64,000 nucleotides of DNA, from NCBI GenBank assembly GCA_036794825.1, contig DAIRGA010000022.1:1-64000 (forward strand). The letters are read 5' to 3'. Below, in pieces: positions 45,897 through 55,232 of this stretch. This DNA is from RZYY01 sp036794825. Its GTDB lineage: Bacteria > Bacteroidota > Bacteroidia > Bacteroidales > 4484-276. The notes under the pieces were generated by a model that was given only the letters and a program-made list of their open reading frames with translations, did not search any database and had not been told where the DNA came from. The translations under genes and the position numbers were made by a program. Position 1 is the first letter of the stretch, and every line of letters begins with the position of its first letter.

Positions 45897-46628
45897 ATGC
45901 TGAAAGTTAAACCACTCTGCTTATGCCTGACATTAAGTCTTTTGACTTATCATGCCTTTTCACAAGACGACAATTCAAAGAGGTATCATGGGGCCGACAT
46001 CGAAGTGAACACCAATAAGGGAGATTTCATGATTGGTGGCACTTTAGGTCTTGATCTCAAAGAAGCTGAAAATCAAAATCAATTGCTCAGAACCGCCATC
46101 AACGAAAACAGTGACAAGTTCAATCTTCGCATTGATGGCGCCTATGCGTTGAAAGACGACTGGTTCGCTGGCATGGGATTTTTATGGGGTGTCAGCAATA
46201 GCGAAGGAGATTATGAAGACCCCAATACTGGTGATATTTCAAATATCAGATATCATGGCACGACCTATTCTCTCAGGCCATTCATCAAAAACCTCCTGCC
46301 TCTGAGCGCAAACCGGCGATTTAATCTGATGGTGCAAACAGAGCTTGGATTTGGTATAGATCAATCCATCGAAGAGACAACAACCAACGAAATTGTTACC
46401 CGTAAGCTTACCAGGGAGTGGGGAATGGGGTTAGGAGTGAGGCCTGGCCTGCTGGCTTTTGTCATGAAGAACTTTGCCGTCGAAGCCTCAGTAAATGTTG
46501 CCGGCGCCAAATATACCATCACTGAGATCAATAGCACCAATGCACCGGATACGAAGGTGCAATCCGGCAGTCTCGACCTCAAAATTGATTTGTTGCAGTT
46601 AAACCTCGGTTTTATAGGATATTTTTAA
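45897..46628 (+). CDS. Outer-membrane beta-barrel protein
   Basis: This 243-residue protein has a signal peptide (ends HAFSQ). About eight amphipathic strands end in LNLGFIGYF, the terminal aromatic expected for barrel assembly. No family-specific function is visible. It is the first gene of a tight three-gene plus-strand operon; the next gene starts 6 bp after its stop. Confidence 0.8.
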   Translation: MLKVKPLCLCLTLSLLTYHAFSQDDNSKRYHGADIEVNTNKGDFMIGGTLGLDLKEAENQNQLLRTAINENSDKFNLRIDGAYALKDDWFAGMGFLWGVSNSEGDYEDPNTGDISNIRYHGTTYSLRPFIKNLLPLSANRRFNLMVQTELGFGIDQSIEETTTNEIVTRKLTREWGMGLGVRPGLLAFVMKNFAVEASVNVAGAKYTITEINSTNAPDTKVQSGSLDLKIDLLQLNLGFIGYF

Positions 46629-46634
46629 GAAGCT

Positions 46635-47684
46635 ATGAAGAAGTCAATCGTTTTTTCAATCGCAGCTATTCTTTTAGTAAGTTCCTGCATTAATGAGGAT
46701 TACTTTGGGAAATCGCCCTATAAAAGAATCAACAGTTTTACGTTGCCACAGCAGCTTGGCGCCAGTGTTATTAAGCACGACAGCCTGATTGTAAGGATTA
46801 CGGTTTCCGAAAAGCAGGATATAACAGCCATGCAGCCCACGGCGCTTACTATTTCAAATTTTGCCACCGTCAATCCTGGTATAGATCGGGTGAGGGATTT
46901 TTCTGAGCCCGTAGTTTATACAGTTACTGCTGAGAATGGTTCGCAGGCCGATTACGTTGTTTATGTTGATACAGATGCGCCGGAAATACAAATTCCCAAT
47001 TCAGGCTTCAACAACTGGTATCTTACCAATGCCGGCTATTACCAGATTGGCAGCGGGCCGAACGATACCGTGTGGTGCACCGGAAATGAAGGGGTGGTTA
47101 CCATGGGACAGGCGAATACACTTCCACTTTTTACAGGTAATGATACCGTTGCAGAGCTTACAACCCTTAAACTGGGTTTCCTGGCTCAGCTTGTCGGACA
47201 GGGTATCGCAGCCGGATCCTTGTTCACCGGCACCTTTGAGTTAAACCTGGCTAACCCGCCTGAGAGTCCCCGGTTCGGAACACCGTTCATCGCCCGGCCC
47301 AAATCATTCAGCGTGATGTTCCGTTACATTCCCGGAGAGCAATTGACCAATGGCTTCGGAAATCCGATAGCTGGAAAAGACTCCGTGGATATCGCTGTGC
47401 TGTTGGAAGACCGGAGCAGTTTACCCTGGAAACGAATAGCCACAGCCTGGTACCGCACCGATGAAGCCACTCCAGAGTGGACAGAACTGAAGCTTCCTCT
47501 GTTTTACGGCCAGCCCGGAAATCCTGCTTATTACGAAATCCCTGTGAATGGCACCTGGGGTAATGGTGATGAAACACCAACTCACATATCGGTCATTTTT
47601 TCGAGCAGCGCACGTGGGGCATTTTTCGAAGGAGCACCAGGCAGTGAGTTGCTGTTGAACAATTTTCAACTCTATTATGATTAA
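46635..47684 (+). CDS. PCMD-domain lipoprotein
   Basis: This 349-residue lipoprotein (lipobox LLVSSC) has an N-terminal Ig-like beta domain (about 35-115: SLIVRITVSEKQDITAM, YTVTAENGSQADYVV). A PCMD-type jelly-roll follows (about 120-349: NSGFNNWYL, KSFSVMFRYIPG, closing with GAPGSELLLNNFQLYYD). PCMD domains are suspected to bind carbohydrate in Bacteroidota. Its stop overlaps the next gene by 8 bp. Confidence 0.85.
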   Translation: MKKSIVFSIAAILLVSSCINEDYFGKSPYKRINSFTLPQQLGASVIKHDSLIVRITVSEKQDITAMQPTALTISNFATVNPGIDRVRDFSEPVVYTVTAENGSQADYVVYVDTDAPEIQIPNSGFNNWYLTNAGYYQIGSGPNDTVWCTGNEGVVTMGQANTLPLFTGNDTVAELTTLKLGFLAQLVGQGIAAGSLFTGTFELNLANPPESPRFGTPFIARPKSFSVMFRYIPGEQLTNGFGNPIAGKDSVDIAVLLEDRSSLPWKRIATAWYRTDEATPEWTELKLPLFYGQPGNPAYYEIPVNGTWGNGDETPTHISVIFSSSARGAFFEGAPGSELLLNNFQLYYD

Positions 47685-48891
47685 CAGATTGCGCATAGAT
47701 CCTTACTTCCCTTTGCACAAATTGGTCAACAGTAGTTCTGACTTTGGACAAAAAAGCAGGAGCCTGCTCGCTGTGGGTTTATTAATTGCCGTTTGTGTTT
47801 CCGGAATGGGGTTTACCTTTGGTCAGACGGCACCTGATAAATACCGTTTCATCGAGATAAAGGGACATAGCGGCAGACATCTTTACACAGGTGAACAACT
47901 CAACAGCACGGTTGACAACGGATATGGAGCTGTTGAAGTGCGTTATGCCTGGAAATCAAACCGGCAAAAATGGGCTCCTGTTTATAATTACCCGGCATAC
48001 GGCGTGGGATGGTATGCGGGATTCATTGGCAATCCTGACATTTTGGGTCAACCCAATGCACTTTACGGTTTTGTAAGTTTTAATCTCTCAAAACCAAAAA
48101 AAGCACAATGGATGATTGAGCCGGCCGTGGGGCTCACCTACGATCTTAAGCCATACCAGCAATCCGACAACCCAACAAATGATGCAATCGGTGGTGTTTT
48201 GGCGGTTTATTTTAATCTTAACATGGGGGGAAGTCTGTTTCTGACGAGAGAATTGGATCTGACCTATGGTTTTGATATTACACATTTCAGCAATGGCCGG
48301 TCAAAGCAACCCAATTTTGGACTGAATATGGTTGGGTTGAACCTTGGCGCCCGATACCATTTCAATAACATGCAGCGCAGGATAGACAACAGCATCATAC
48401 CTGTAAACATTGTTAATGCCAGGCCGGAACAAAAGCCGGCAAAGCCCGATTCACTCATCAAAAAGGGTATTGTTCAGGTTTATTTTGCAGGTGGGACATC
48501 CCAGAATAAGGAAGACATGGGTACTTCAAAAAGGTATTTTAATGGTACCATGCTGCTGGAATATTCACGAAGAATTTCGTTGATGCATGGTGTCACAGGA
48601 GGCCTGGACCTTTTATATGATGCCAGTTTAAAACAGTATTATCCTGATATGAAAGATTATTTTATTCCGGCGATTCATACAGGATATGATTTTTATTTCT
48701 GGAAACTTGCCGTAAGAATGCAGTTTGGTTATTACCTGGAAGAAATAGATACCAAAGGAGCATGGTTTTTACGGCCTGCACTTATGTACAATTGGAGCGA
48801 CAGGTGGTTTGCCCAGGTAGGCCTGAAAACGCTGGACGGCGGTGCTGCAGACTGGATTGAATGGGGTGTGGGTGTTAAGTTTCGCAATTAA
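47677..48891 (+). CDS. PagL-type acyloxyacyl hydrolase (lipid A 3-O-deacylase family)
   Basis: This 404-residue outer-membrane protein has catalytic-type residues His203 and Ser205 in HFSNGRS, matching the H-x-S of PagL. The usual following segment (QPNFGLNMVGLNLGARY) is also present. PagL is about 170 residues; here a second beta-rich part of about 170 residues follows (from 245), possibly a second barrel unit. The start overlaps the preceding stop and puts 28 residues before the hydrophobic signal, so a later start is possible. It may trim lipid A acyl chains in the outer leaflet. Confidence 0.82.
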   Translation: MINRLRIDPYFPLHKLVNSSSDFGQKSRSLLAVGLLIAVCVSGMGFTFGQTAPDKYRFIEIKGHSGRHLYTGEQLNSTVDNGYGAVEVRYAWKSNRQKWAPVYNYPAYGVGWYAGFIGNPDILGQPNALYGFVSFNLSKPKKAQWMIEPAVGLTYDLKPYQQSDNPTNDAIGGVLAVYFNLNMGGSLFLTRELDLTYGFDITHFSNGRSKQPNFGLNMVGLNLGARYHFNNMQRRIDNSIIPVNIVNARPEQKPAKPDSLIKKGIVQVYFAGGTSQNKEDMGTSKRYFNGTMLLEYSRRISLMHGVTGGLDLLYDASLKQYYPDMKDYFIPAIHTGYDFYFWKLAVRMQFGYYLEEIDTKGAWFLRPALMYNWSDRWFAQVGLKTLDGGAADWIEWGVGVKFRN

Positions 48892-49218
48892 TTGTTTTGC
48901 AAGCGCCCTGAAAATAGCACATGATCCTGAGAGCCAATTACCGGCTGGCCAAAATCATCTGTCTGGGTAAATGATGTAAGGAGAATCTTTATTGGTTGGC
49001 CAATCCTGAGATTCTGCCCGAATGTCCATTTTTTAGATTTTTCAATCTTTATTTGAAGCCTGATTAATTCCCAAAAGGCATCAATCCCTCTCCCCTCCAG
49101 CTAATTCCCCGCTCCAGGCAGATTGTAAAGAATCGGCAAAATGAACAAACCTTGCTGACCAGGCGCAATCCTTCCGGGCATTTCTTATGTTTGCATCCGG
49201 AATACATTCTGACAGATC
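48892..49218. other. Intergenic region before the CDF transporter
   Basis: This stretch of 327 bp has no gene in it. The only structure I see is a weak nested inverted repeat near 48990-49020 (GAATC/GATTC around TTGGCCAA). Confidence 0.35.
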
Positions 49219-49842
49219 ATGGAACATACGCACAATCATGAACGGAAGACGCTTTGGGTAGTTGTCATTACAGCGGTAACGATGGTGGTGGAGATTTTTT
49301 TTGGTCTCACCACAAAATCCATGGCGCTGCTTGCCGATGGCATTCACATGGGGTCGCATGTACTGGCTATCGGGTTGAGCTGGATCGCCTATGTGATCGT
49401 TCGCAGGATTTCGGCCAACGAGCAGTATAAGGGCGATAAGAACAGGATTCTTTCGTTGTCGGGTTACAGCAGCGGTCTGATGTTACTGGTTTTTTCGCTG
49501 GTTATACTTTACGAAGCCATTGAGCGCATATTGAACCCGGCTGATATTCAGTACAAAGAAGCCATCCTGGTGGCGTCAATCGGGCTGATGGTAAATATTG
49601 CCAGTGCGTTTATACTGCATCACAAGCACGAAGAGGCCGATCACAATATCAGAGCGGCTTATCTGCATGTAATCGCCGATGCTTTAACCAGCGTTACGGC
49701 CATCGTGGCGCTGACAGGCGCAATGTTCTGGAACATCCTTTGGCTCGATGCTTTGGGTGCTATCATCAGCTCGTTTGTCATCATGAAATGGTCAGCCGGG
49801 CTGCTGAAAGACTCAGGAAAAGTGCTGCTCGGTTTGGATTGA
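49219..49842 (+). CDS. Cation diffusion facilitator (DmeF-like) without cytoplasmic C-terminal domain
   Basis: This 207-residue CDF metal exporter has six hydrophobic segments and a His-rich start (MEHTHNHE). Metal sites: Asp40, His43 and His47 in LLADGIHMGSH (second helix), and His150 and Asp154 in HVIADALTS (fifth helix). His47 replaces the Asp of zinc CDFs, as in DmeF-type Co/Ni exporters. The protein ends right after the sixth helix (KDSGKVLLGLD) and lacks the usual cytoplasmic domain of about 80-100 residues. No continuation is seen in other frames downstream. Confidence 0.88.
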   Translation: MEHTHNHERKTLWVVVITAVTMVVEIFFGLTTKSMALLADGIHMGSHVLAIGLSWIAYVIVRRISANEQYKGDKNRILSLSGYSSGLMLLVFSLVILYEAIERILNPADIQYKEAILVASIGLMVNIASAFILHHKHEEADHNIRAAYLHVIADALTSVTAIVALTGAMFWNILWLDALGAIISSFVIMKWSAGLLKDSGKVLLGLD

Positions 49843-50219
49843 GAGAAACCACGATTGTTCTTTTGGTGAATGTGATTAAACGCCTGGTCTTTATAATATG
49901 TTGAAAATCTCCAGTGCTATCTGAGTGAACGCTAATCCATTGATAAGTAAACAATTCCTAAGAACTGGATTCATCAAGATGAAGGCCTCTTTTGATAACA
50001 GCTACAAATTCACCGCATAAAATATTTTCTGGTAGCCCGGATAATCTTTTGATTTATCAAAACTAACTGAATTGTAGTTGCACTTACGGCTACCACAAAG
50101 CCACTTTCAGACAGAAAAACAACCCTTTCAGCAACTCTTATTTTTAATCCGGTATAACCCGACCCTACTTTTGTTCCGTGAATTTTCACGAATTATAAAT
50201 CATTTAAAAAGTTAAAGTC
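49843..50219. other. Intergenic region with promoter of the outer-membrane barrel gene
   Basis: This 377 bp region has no gene. TACTTTTG at 50166-50173 matches the -7 box and lies 47 bases before the ATG at 50220. Confidence 0.4.
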
Positions 50220-50807
50220 ATGAGAACAAAAGTAATGTTAAGCATCGCACTCAGTCTTCTGGTAACGGTAATAACCTTTGGCCAGGAAAAAGAAAATCGT
50301 TTTGGAATCGAAATCAACGGTGAGGTTTCGTTTGTGTCATCTGACCTTTCAGGCGCCAGTCTGAACACCGGTATGGGCTTTGAAACCATTTTACAGTACC
50401 GATTCATGCCTTACACCAGCGTTTATGGCGGATGGGGCTGGATCAACTTTAACGCCGATGAATCGTTCGCCGGCCCGGATATGGATTTTGAACAAACCGG
50501 TTACATCCTTGGATTGCAGTTTATGCGTCAGATTGGAAGCTCGCCGGTTTCCTATTTCGCAAGAGCAGGCCTTTTATATTCTCACATCGAAACCGAAAAT
50601 AATGACGGTGATATTATCAGCGACACGGGACATGGTGTTGGTTATCAGGTAGCCGGCGGTATCGAAGTGGCTATGGGTAAAAACTGGAGTCTGGCGCCAG
50701 GATTAAAATTTAATTCTCTATCAGGAGAAACCGAAATAGAAGGCGTGAATTACCAGCTTGATCACCGCTATGTTTCAGCAAGGATAGGTGTTGTCAAAAG
50801 ATTCTAA
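50220..50807 (+). CDS. Outer-membrane beta-barrel protein (OmpA-barrel-like, 195 residues)
   Basis: This is a small exported barrel with a signal peptide (ends VITFGQ). About eight amphipathic strands are visible (TSVYGGWGWINF, SYFARAGLLYSHIE) and the protein ends VSARIGVVKRF. It resembles the barrel part of OmpW/OmpA-like proteins without a peptidoglycan-binding domain. No specific role is assignable. Confidence 0.82.
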   Translation: MRTKVMLSIALSLLVTVITFGQEKENRFGIEINGEVSFVSSDLSGASLNTGMGFETILQYRFMPYTSVYGGWGWINFNADESFAGPDMDFEQTGYILGLQFMRQIGSSPVSYFARAGLLYSHIETENNDGDIISDTGHGVGYQVAGGIEVAMGKNWSLAPGLKFNSLSGETEIEGVNYQLDHRYVSARIGVVKRF

Positions 50808-50822
50808 AAAAATGAACCCAGG

Positions 50823-50858
50823 TCGGGAAGTGGATTTTTCCTCTTCCCGGCTTTTTTT
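50823..50858 (+). terminator. Rho-independent terminator after the outer-membrane barrel gene
   Basis: CGGGAAG (50824-50830) pairs with CTTCCCG (50843-50849) around a 12-base loop and is followed by C and seven T. It starts 16 bases after the stop at 50807. Confidence 0.85.
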
Positions 50859-50877
50859 ATCGCATCCGTAAATAATC

Positions 50878-52047
50878 ATGAGGCAACCTAAGTCCAAAGA
50901 AATGAAACCAATTGAAAGTTTTACTCTTAAAAATGGAACTAAAATGATTTCGCTTGCACTAATAATAATGCTTGGAATATTTTTCCTTTTGTTTGCCATT
51001 CTCTTGATTATCAGCCCGGGCAAGGTTGAAACTTTTAGAGATGAAAAGGGGAACACCCTGCCAGGAAGCATCTCGGAAAAAATCTTTATCAATATTGGGG
51101 GAGTGAAGCAGGGAATGATTATCAGAGGCAAAAGTAAGGATAACCCGGTTTTGCTCTTTCTTCATGGTGGTCCGGGCTTTCCGAATTATTTCCTGTTCGA
51201 AAAATTCAATCCGGGGCTTGAGGATTACTTTACGGTTTGCTACTGGGAACAACGCGGTGGCGGACTTTCTTACACACCTGAAGTAACCATCGAAAGCATG
51301 ACCCTCGAACAGCTTGTTTCCGATGCCATTGAAGTAACCAAATACCTGCGGGAGCGATTTGAAAAGGATAAGATTTACATGATGGCATGGTCAGGCGGAA
51401 CAACCATTGCTTTGCCTGCAGTTTCAAAGGCGCCGGAGCTTTTCCGCGCATACGTCGCAATGGGACAGATCACCAGGCAGCGCGAATCGGAAAGAATTGC
51501 CTTCGAATTTATGTTGAAAAAGTTCACCGAACTGAACAACCAACAATCAATAAAGGAGTTGAAGAAGTTTAGAAATTTGGAATCGGAATCAGATTTGATC
51601 TCTTTTTACAACTCCGGCGCCCGCGACAAATTGATGCACAAGCTGGGCATTGGAACCATGCGAAGCATGAAGTCGGTTTTCTGGGATATTTTTCTGCCAG
51701 TATGGACATGTCGGGCTTACACGCTCAGGGAGAAATATAATATCTGGAAATCGAAGATGGTGTTTCTGCCCAAAACAAACCTGAAAAACGAAACCCTGAC
51801 CACCGATTTTTCCGGAGCTTTTCCCGAAATCGCAATTCCCATATACTTTGTAAGCGGAAGGTACGACTTAACGGTGAATGTTGATTTGTCAACGGATTAT
51901 TACTACCGTATTAATGCTCCGATGAAAGGGTTTTACACCTTTGAAAATTCGGCTCACGGCCCCCTTTTTGAAGAACCCGATAGAATGAAGGAAATTTTAA
52001 TCACTGATGTACTGCATGGAAGAAACGATCTTGCTGACAATGATTAG
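50878..52047 (+). CDS. Membrane-anchored alpha/beta-hydrolase (proline iminopeptidase-like, S33 type)
   Basis: This 389-residue protein (from the first ATG; Mets at 50902 and 50944 are alternatives) has one membrane helix near the N-terminus (about 24-46). The hydrolase fold follows: oxyanion motif HGGPG, nucleophile Ser172 in AWSGGT and a likely His in NSAHGPL. The first Gly of the usual GxSxG elbow is Ala. The TAG stop codon lies inside the left inverted repeat of a MITE-like element, so the native C-terminus may have been altered. Confidence 0.85.
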   Translation: MRQPKSKEMKPIESFTLKNGTKMISLALIIMLGIFFLLFAILLIISPGKVETFRDEKGNTLPGSISEKIFINIGGVKQGMIIRGKSKDNPVLLFLHGGPGFPNYFLFEKFNPGLEDYFTVCYWEQRGGGLSYTPEVTIESMTLEQLVSDAIEVTKYLRERFEKDKIYMMAWSGGTTIALPAVSKAPELFRAYVAMGQITRQRESERIAFEFMLKKFTELNNQQSIKELKKFRNLESESDLISFYNSGARDKLMHKLGIGTMRSMKSVFWDIFLPVWTCRAYTLREKYNIWKSKMVFLPKTNLKNETLTTDFSGAFPEIAIPIYFVSGRYDLTVNVDLSTDYYYRINAPMKGFYTFENSAHGPLFEEPDRMKEILITDVLHGRNDLADND

Positions 52048-52212
52048 TGCCAGTCCATAAACCTGGCCTGCTGAAAATCAGCGTTTGCCCCATCCCTAAA
52101 GGGAGCACAGATTTTCAACAGCTTACTCCCGGAATTTATCCCGGCAAAGTTGGGAGGGACGGGGTAAATAAGCGGTTGAAAATCAATCAGGGGAAATTGT
52201 GGTCAGGCACTA
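52045..52212. mobile_element. MITE-like element with terminal inverted repeats (168 bp)
   Basis: TAGTGCCAGTCC (52045-52056) and GGTCAGGCACTA (52201-52212) are inverted copies with 10 of 12 matching. Inside lie more inverted pieces (GCCCCATCCCT near 52086 against AGGGACGGGGT near 52157). There is no coding capacity. Both ends show TA, as expected for Tc1/mariner or IS630-type insertions. The upstream stop codon is part of the left end. Confidence 0.55.
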
Positions 52213-52305
52213 GAGAACATGTTTTAGCAGAAAACATATTCAAGTAACAGCGTGCGCGTGGCAATATTCCTGTAAATTTGAATATTATTTTTTAGATAAA
52301 TCAAG

Positions 52306-54432
52306 ATGGACGACAAAATTCTGATAGAGCGTATCCCGCTGTTGAGGATCATTAAAGTGCTGATATTATTAGCATTAGGCATGCAGTTGATTGTCATCTC
52401 ACAAATGTACTTCTTCAGGGCAGATTTGTTTGCCGATCCTTACTATCTGTTTATCCGGTTGTTTCGGGGTACTGTTTTAACATTTGTTGCCGGTATGTTC
52501 CTGGTGTATCCTGGAGTATTTGTAATCAAAAAATTGAACCGGAAATGGCCCTGGAAAAGAAATCCTATGAAACGCTTCTTCATTCAGTTTCCTTTTGCTG
52601 TTCTGGGTGGGTTACTTATCACACCGGTTATTATCCTGCCGGCCACCCTGTTTTTTGGTTTGGAGAGCGATTTTCAAACTCTGCTCAACAATGCCTATTA
52701 TCTGGTGATCTTAAATCTCTTCCTGATGTTGGTCCTTGAAGCAAGAATTTACTTTGATGAAAATGACAAATCGAAACGCGCAGCCGAAAGTTTTCAACAG
52801 AAACTGATTATGGAAGCGGCAAATCGTGCAAAGGTTGAGGCACAAATTCATATTGAAGAGGAGAAAAACAAATATGCCCAAAAGCTGATCGAACAGGAAA
52901 AAGAGCTAAACAAGCAACTGGAGGAAGAGATCAGAGCACGAACGGTCGTTACCCGGCAACTCAACGAGAGTCGCGACCAGCTCAACAGCATACTTTCCAA
53001 CCTGGCCGGAGCGGCTTACCGTTGCCATTTCGACGAGCATTATACCATGAAATATATCAGCGAAAAAATCTTCGACATTTCGGGCTTTCATGCGGCCGAA
53101 CTAATCGAAAACTCATCCGTCCCTTTTGCAACCATCATTCATCCCGACGATCTGGAGTTCTGCAGGAAAAACATTGAGGATGCTGCTGTACAAAAATCCC
53201 ACTACGAATTTGAGTACAGGATCTTGCACAAAAGCGGAGAAACTGTCTGGATAAACGAAAATGGAAAGGCCATTTACAATGCGTTGGACGAGGTTGAATA
53301 CTTGGATGGAATCATTACTGACATCACCAGAAGGAAACATGCGGAGCTTGCCGCTGCCGAGAGCGAACGAAATTACAAGGAGATGATGGATTTCCTGCCG
53401 CAACCCATATTCGAGCTGGATATCAACGGTAATATCCTCTTCAACAACAAAGCCGGACAGAAATTTTTCAATCTGCCTGATCCCGATGAGTCAGAAGAAA
53501 AAATATCGGCCCTGAATTTCTTTATTGAAGAGGATATCCCCAGGGTTATTCAGAACATTAAAAAATCAATTGAAAATCACGAAACCAGTCCTAATGAGTA
53601 CACTGTAAAAAAGCCTGATGGAAGCCTTTGTCCCGTATTGATTTACGGATCTCCGATTGTTCGAGATAATCAGGTTGTGGGGCGCCGGGGAATTATCATT
53701 GATATTTCGGAACGTAAAAAGCAGGAGCTAAAACTGTTACAAGCCAAGGAAGAACTTGAACGGATCAACAATACCCTGGAGCAAAGCGTTACCGAGCGCA
53801 CAAAGCAGCTTACCGAAGCCAATACGCAATTGCTTAAAATGCAAAAGGAAAACCTTCAGTCGCAGTTTGAAGTGCTGAAACAGCAGGTCAACCCACACTT
53901 CCTGTTTAACAGTTTGAATGTGCTGACCTCTCTCATCAAAATTGACCCCGACCTGGCCGAGTCGTTCACCGAAAGACTCTCAAAGGTTTATCGCTATGTG
54001 CTCGAAAACAAAGAGAAAGATGTGGTGAGTCTGAGCACTGAGCTGGAGTTTTTAAATTCTTACATTTTCCTCCTGGAAATCAGGTTTATGAAAAAGCTTT
54101 TCATCCAAATCAATATTGACAAGTTATACTACGACTACCAGATTCTACCCATTGCCATTCAACTGATCATCGAAAATGCGATCAAACACAACACTTTTTC
54201 CAAGGTTCAACCTTTGAAAATTGAGATTTTTGTTGATGACAAGCAGCGGTTAAATATCATCAACAACCTCAATTTGAGAGAGACCAAGCTGGTTTCGACC
54301 GGTGTTGGTTTGGAAAACATCAATCGCCGGTATGCGCTTGTCTCCGATCATAAACCCGAATTCATCAAAACCAACGACCAATTTATAGCAAAGCTACCTT
54401 TGCTGATGCCTGACAAAATTGAAACTAAATAA
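52306..54432 (+). CDS. LytS-type sensor histidine kinase with two PAS domains
   Basis: This 708-residue inner-membrane kinase has four N-terminal membrane helices (about 12-145) and a coiled coil (155-220). Two PAS/PAC modules follow (about 225-345, ending DGIITDITRRK; and 355-475, ending IIDISERKK), then a second coiled coil. The His_kinase domain has phosphoacceptor His531 in QVNPHFLFNSLN, and a HATPase domain shows QLIIENAIKHN. It pairs with the LytTR regulator 10 bp downstream. The ligand sensed through the PAS domains is unknown. Confidence 0.95.
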   Translation: MDDKILIERIPLLRIIKVLILLALGMQLIVISQMYFFRADLFADPYYLFIRLFRGTVLTFVAGMFLVYPGVFVIKKLNRKWPWKRNPMKRFFIQFPFAVLGGLLITPVIILPATLFFGLESDFQTLLNNAYYLVILNLFLMLVLEARIYFDENDKSKRAAESFQQKLIMEAANRAKVEAQIHIEEEKNKYAQKLIEQEKELNKQLEEEIRARTVVTRQLNESRDQLNSILSNLAGAAYRCHFDEHYTMKYISEKIFDISGFHAAELIENSSVPFATIIHPDDLEFCRKNIEDAAVQKSHYEFEYRILHKSGETVWINENGKAIYNALDEVEYLDGIITDITRRKHAELAAAESERNYKEMMDFLPQPIFELDINGNILFNNKAGQKFFNLPDPDESEEKISALNFFIEEDIPRVIQNIKKSIENHETSPNEYTVKKPDGSLCPVLIYGSPIVRDNQVVGRRGIIIDISERKKQELKLLQAKEELERINNTLEQSVTERTKQLTEANTQLLKMQKENLQSQFEVLKQQVNPHFLFNSLNVLTSLIKIDPDLAESFTERLSKVYRYVLENKEKDVVSLSTELEFLNSYIFLLEIRFMKKLFIQINIDKLYYDYQILPIAIQLIIENAIKHNTFSKVQPLKIEIFVDDKQRLNIINNLNLRETKLVSTGVGLENINRRYALVSDHKPEFIKTNDQFIAKLPLLMPDKIETK

Positions 54433-54442
54433 AGCAACTAAA

Positions 54443-55207
54443 ATGAAAGTCGTAATTATTGAAGATGAGGCATTTGCCACTTTGCGTTTGAAAAAGATGA
54501 TCCTGGATTATGATCCTGAAATAAAGATCATGGCAGAGCTTGAATCGGTGGCTGAATCAGTCAGATGGTTCAAAGCGAACCCCGAACCCGATCTGATTTT
54601 CCTTGACATCCATCTTGAGGATGATCTCAGCTTCGCCATTTTCGACCAGGTAAACATCTCCAGTCCGGTAATTTTTACCACAGCATTTGATGAATATGCC
54701 ATCAAGGCATTTAAGCTCAAAAGCATTGACTACCTGCTGAAACCGATCGTTCACGAGGAACTTGCTGCTGCACTGAAAAAGTACGAGCAATTCAGCGGAC
54801 TTCACCACAGTTCGGTTGATTTGCAGTCGCTTTACAACCTGCTAACCGGAAAGGAAAAGAAGTACAAAGAACGGCTTTCCATTTCTATTGGTTCGAAGAT
54901 TAAGATGGTGGAAGTGACTGATATTGCTTATGTTTATGTCATGGAAAAGGGTGTTTATCTGCGCACTTTCCAGGGGAATACCTACAGTATTGATTTTCCT
55001 CTCGATAAGCTGGAAGAGATGCTTGATCCCGGAAAATTTTTCAGAATTAACCGGAAATACCTGGTTAACATTTCATCAATCAATGATATGGTGGCTTACT
55101 CGCGCAGTCGTGTTAAACTGGAGCTCAAACCCAGAGCCGATGATGAGTTTGAAACGATTGTCAGCATTGACCGTTCGGCGGAGTTTAAAAAGTGGCTGAA
55201 TCAGTAG
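54443..55207 (+). CDS. LytTR-family response regulator
   Basis: This 254-residue protein starts at the ATG at 54443; a TTG frame start 24 bases upstream overlaps the kinase gene and is less likely. The receiver domain (1-120) has VIIEDE, phospho-acceptor Asp55 in IFLDIHL and the Lys of LLKPI. The LytTR DNA-binding domain (about 145-254) shows FFRINRKYLVNISSI. It is the partner of the upstream LytS-type kinase. Confidence 0.95.
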   Translation: MKVVIIEDEAFATLRLKKMILDYDPEIKIMAELESVAESVRWFKANPEPDLIFLDIHLEDDLSFAIFDQVNISSPVIFTTAFDEYAIKAFKLKSIDYLLKPIVHEELAAALKKYEQFSGLHHSSVDLQSLYNLLTGKEKKYKERLSISIGSKIKMVEVTDIAYVYVMEKGVYLRTFQGNTYSIDFPLDKLEEMLDPGKFFRINRKYLVNISSINDMVAYSRSRVKLELKPRADDEFETIVSIDRSAEFKKWLNQ

Positions 55208-55232
55208 AATTTTCAAATTAAAACAGCTGATC

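Noticed and set aside
49081..49130. Another copy of the CCCCTCC palindromic repeat near 49087
   Set aside because: Only a short pyrimidine-rich stretch matches; neither hairpin of the repeat is present.
52045..52212. Autonomous insertion sequence at the MITE-like element
   Set aside because: There is no open frame for a transposase inside 168 bp; it can only be non-autonomous.
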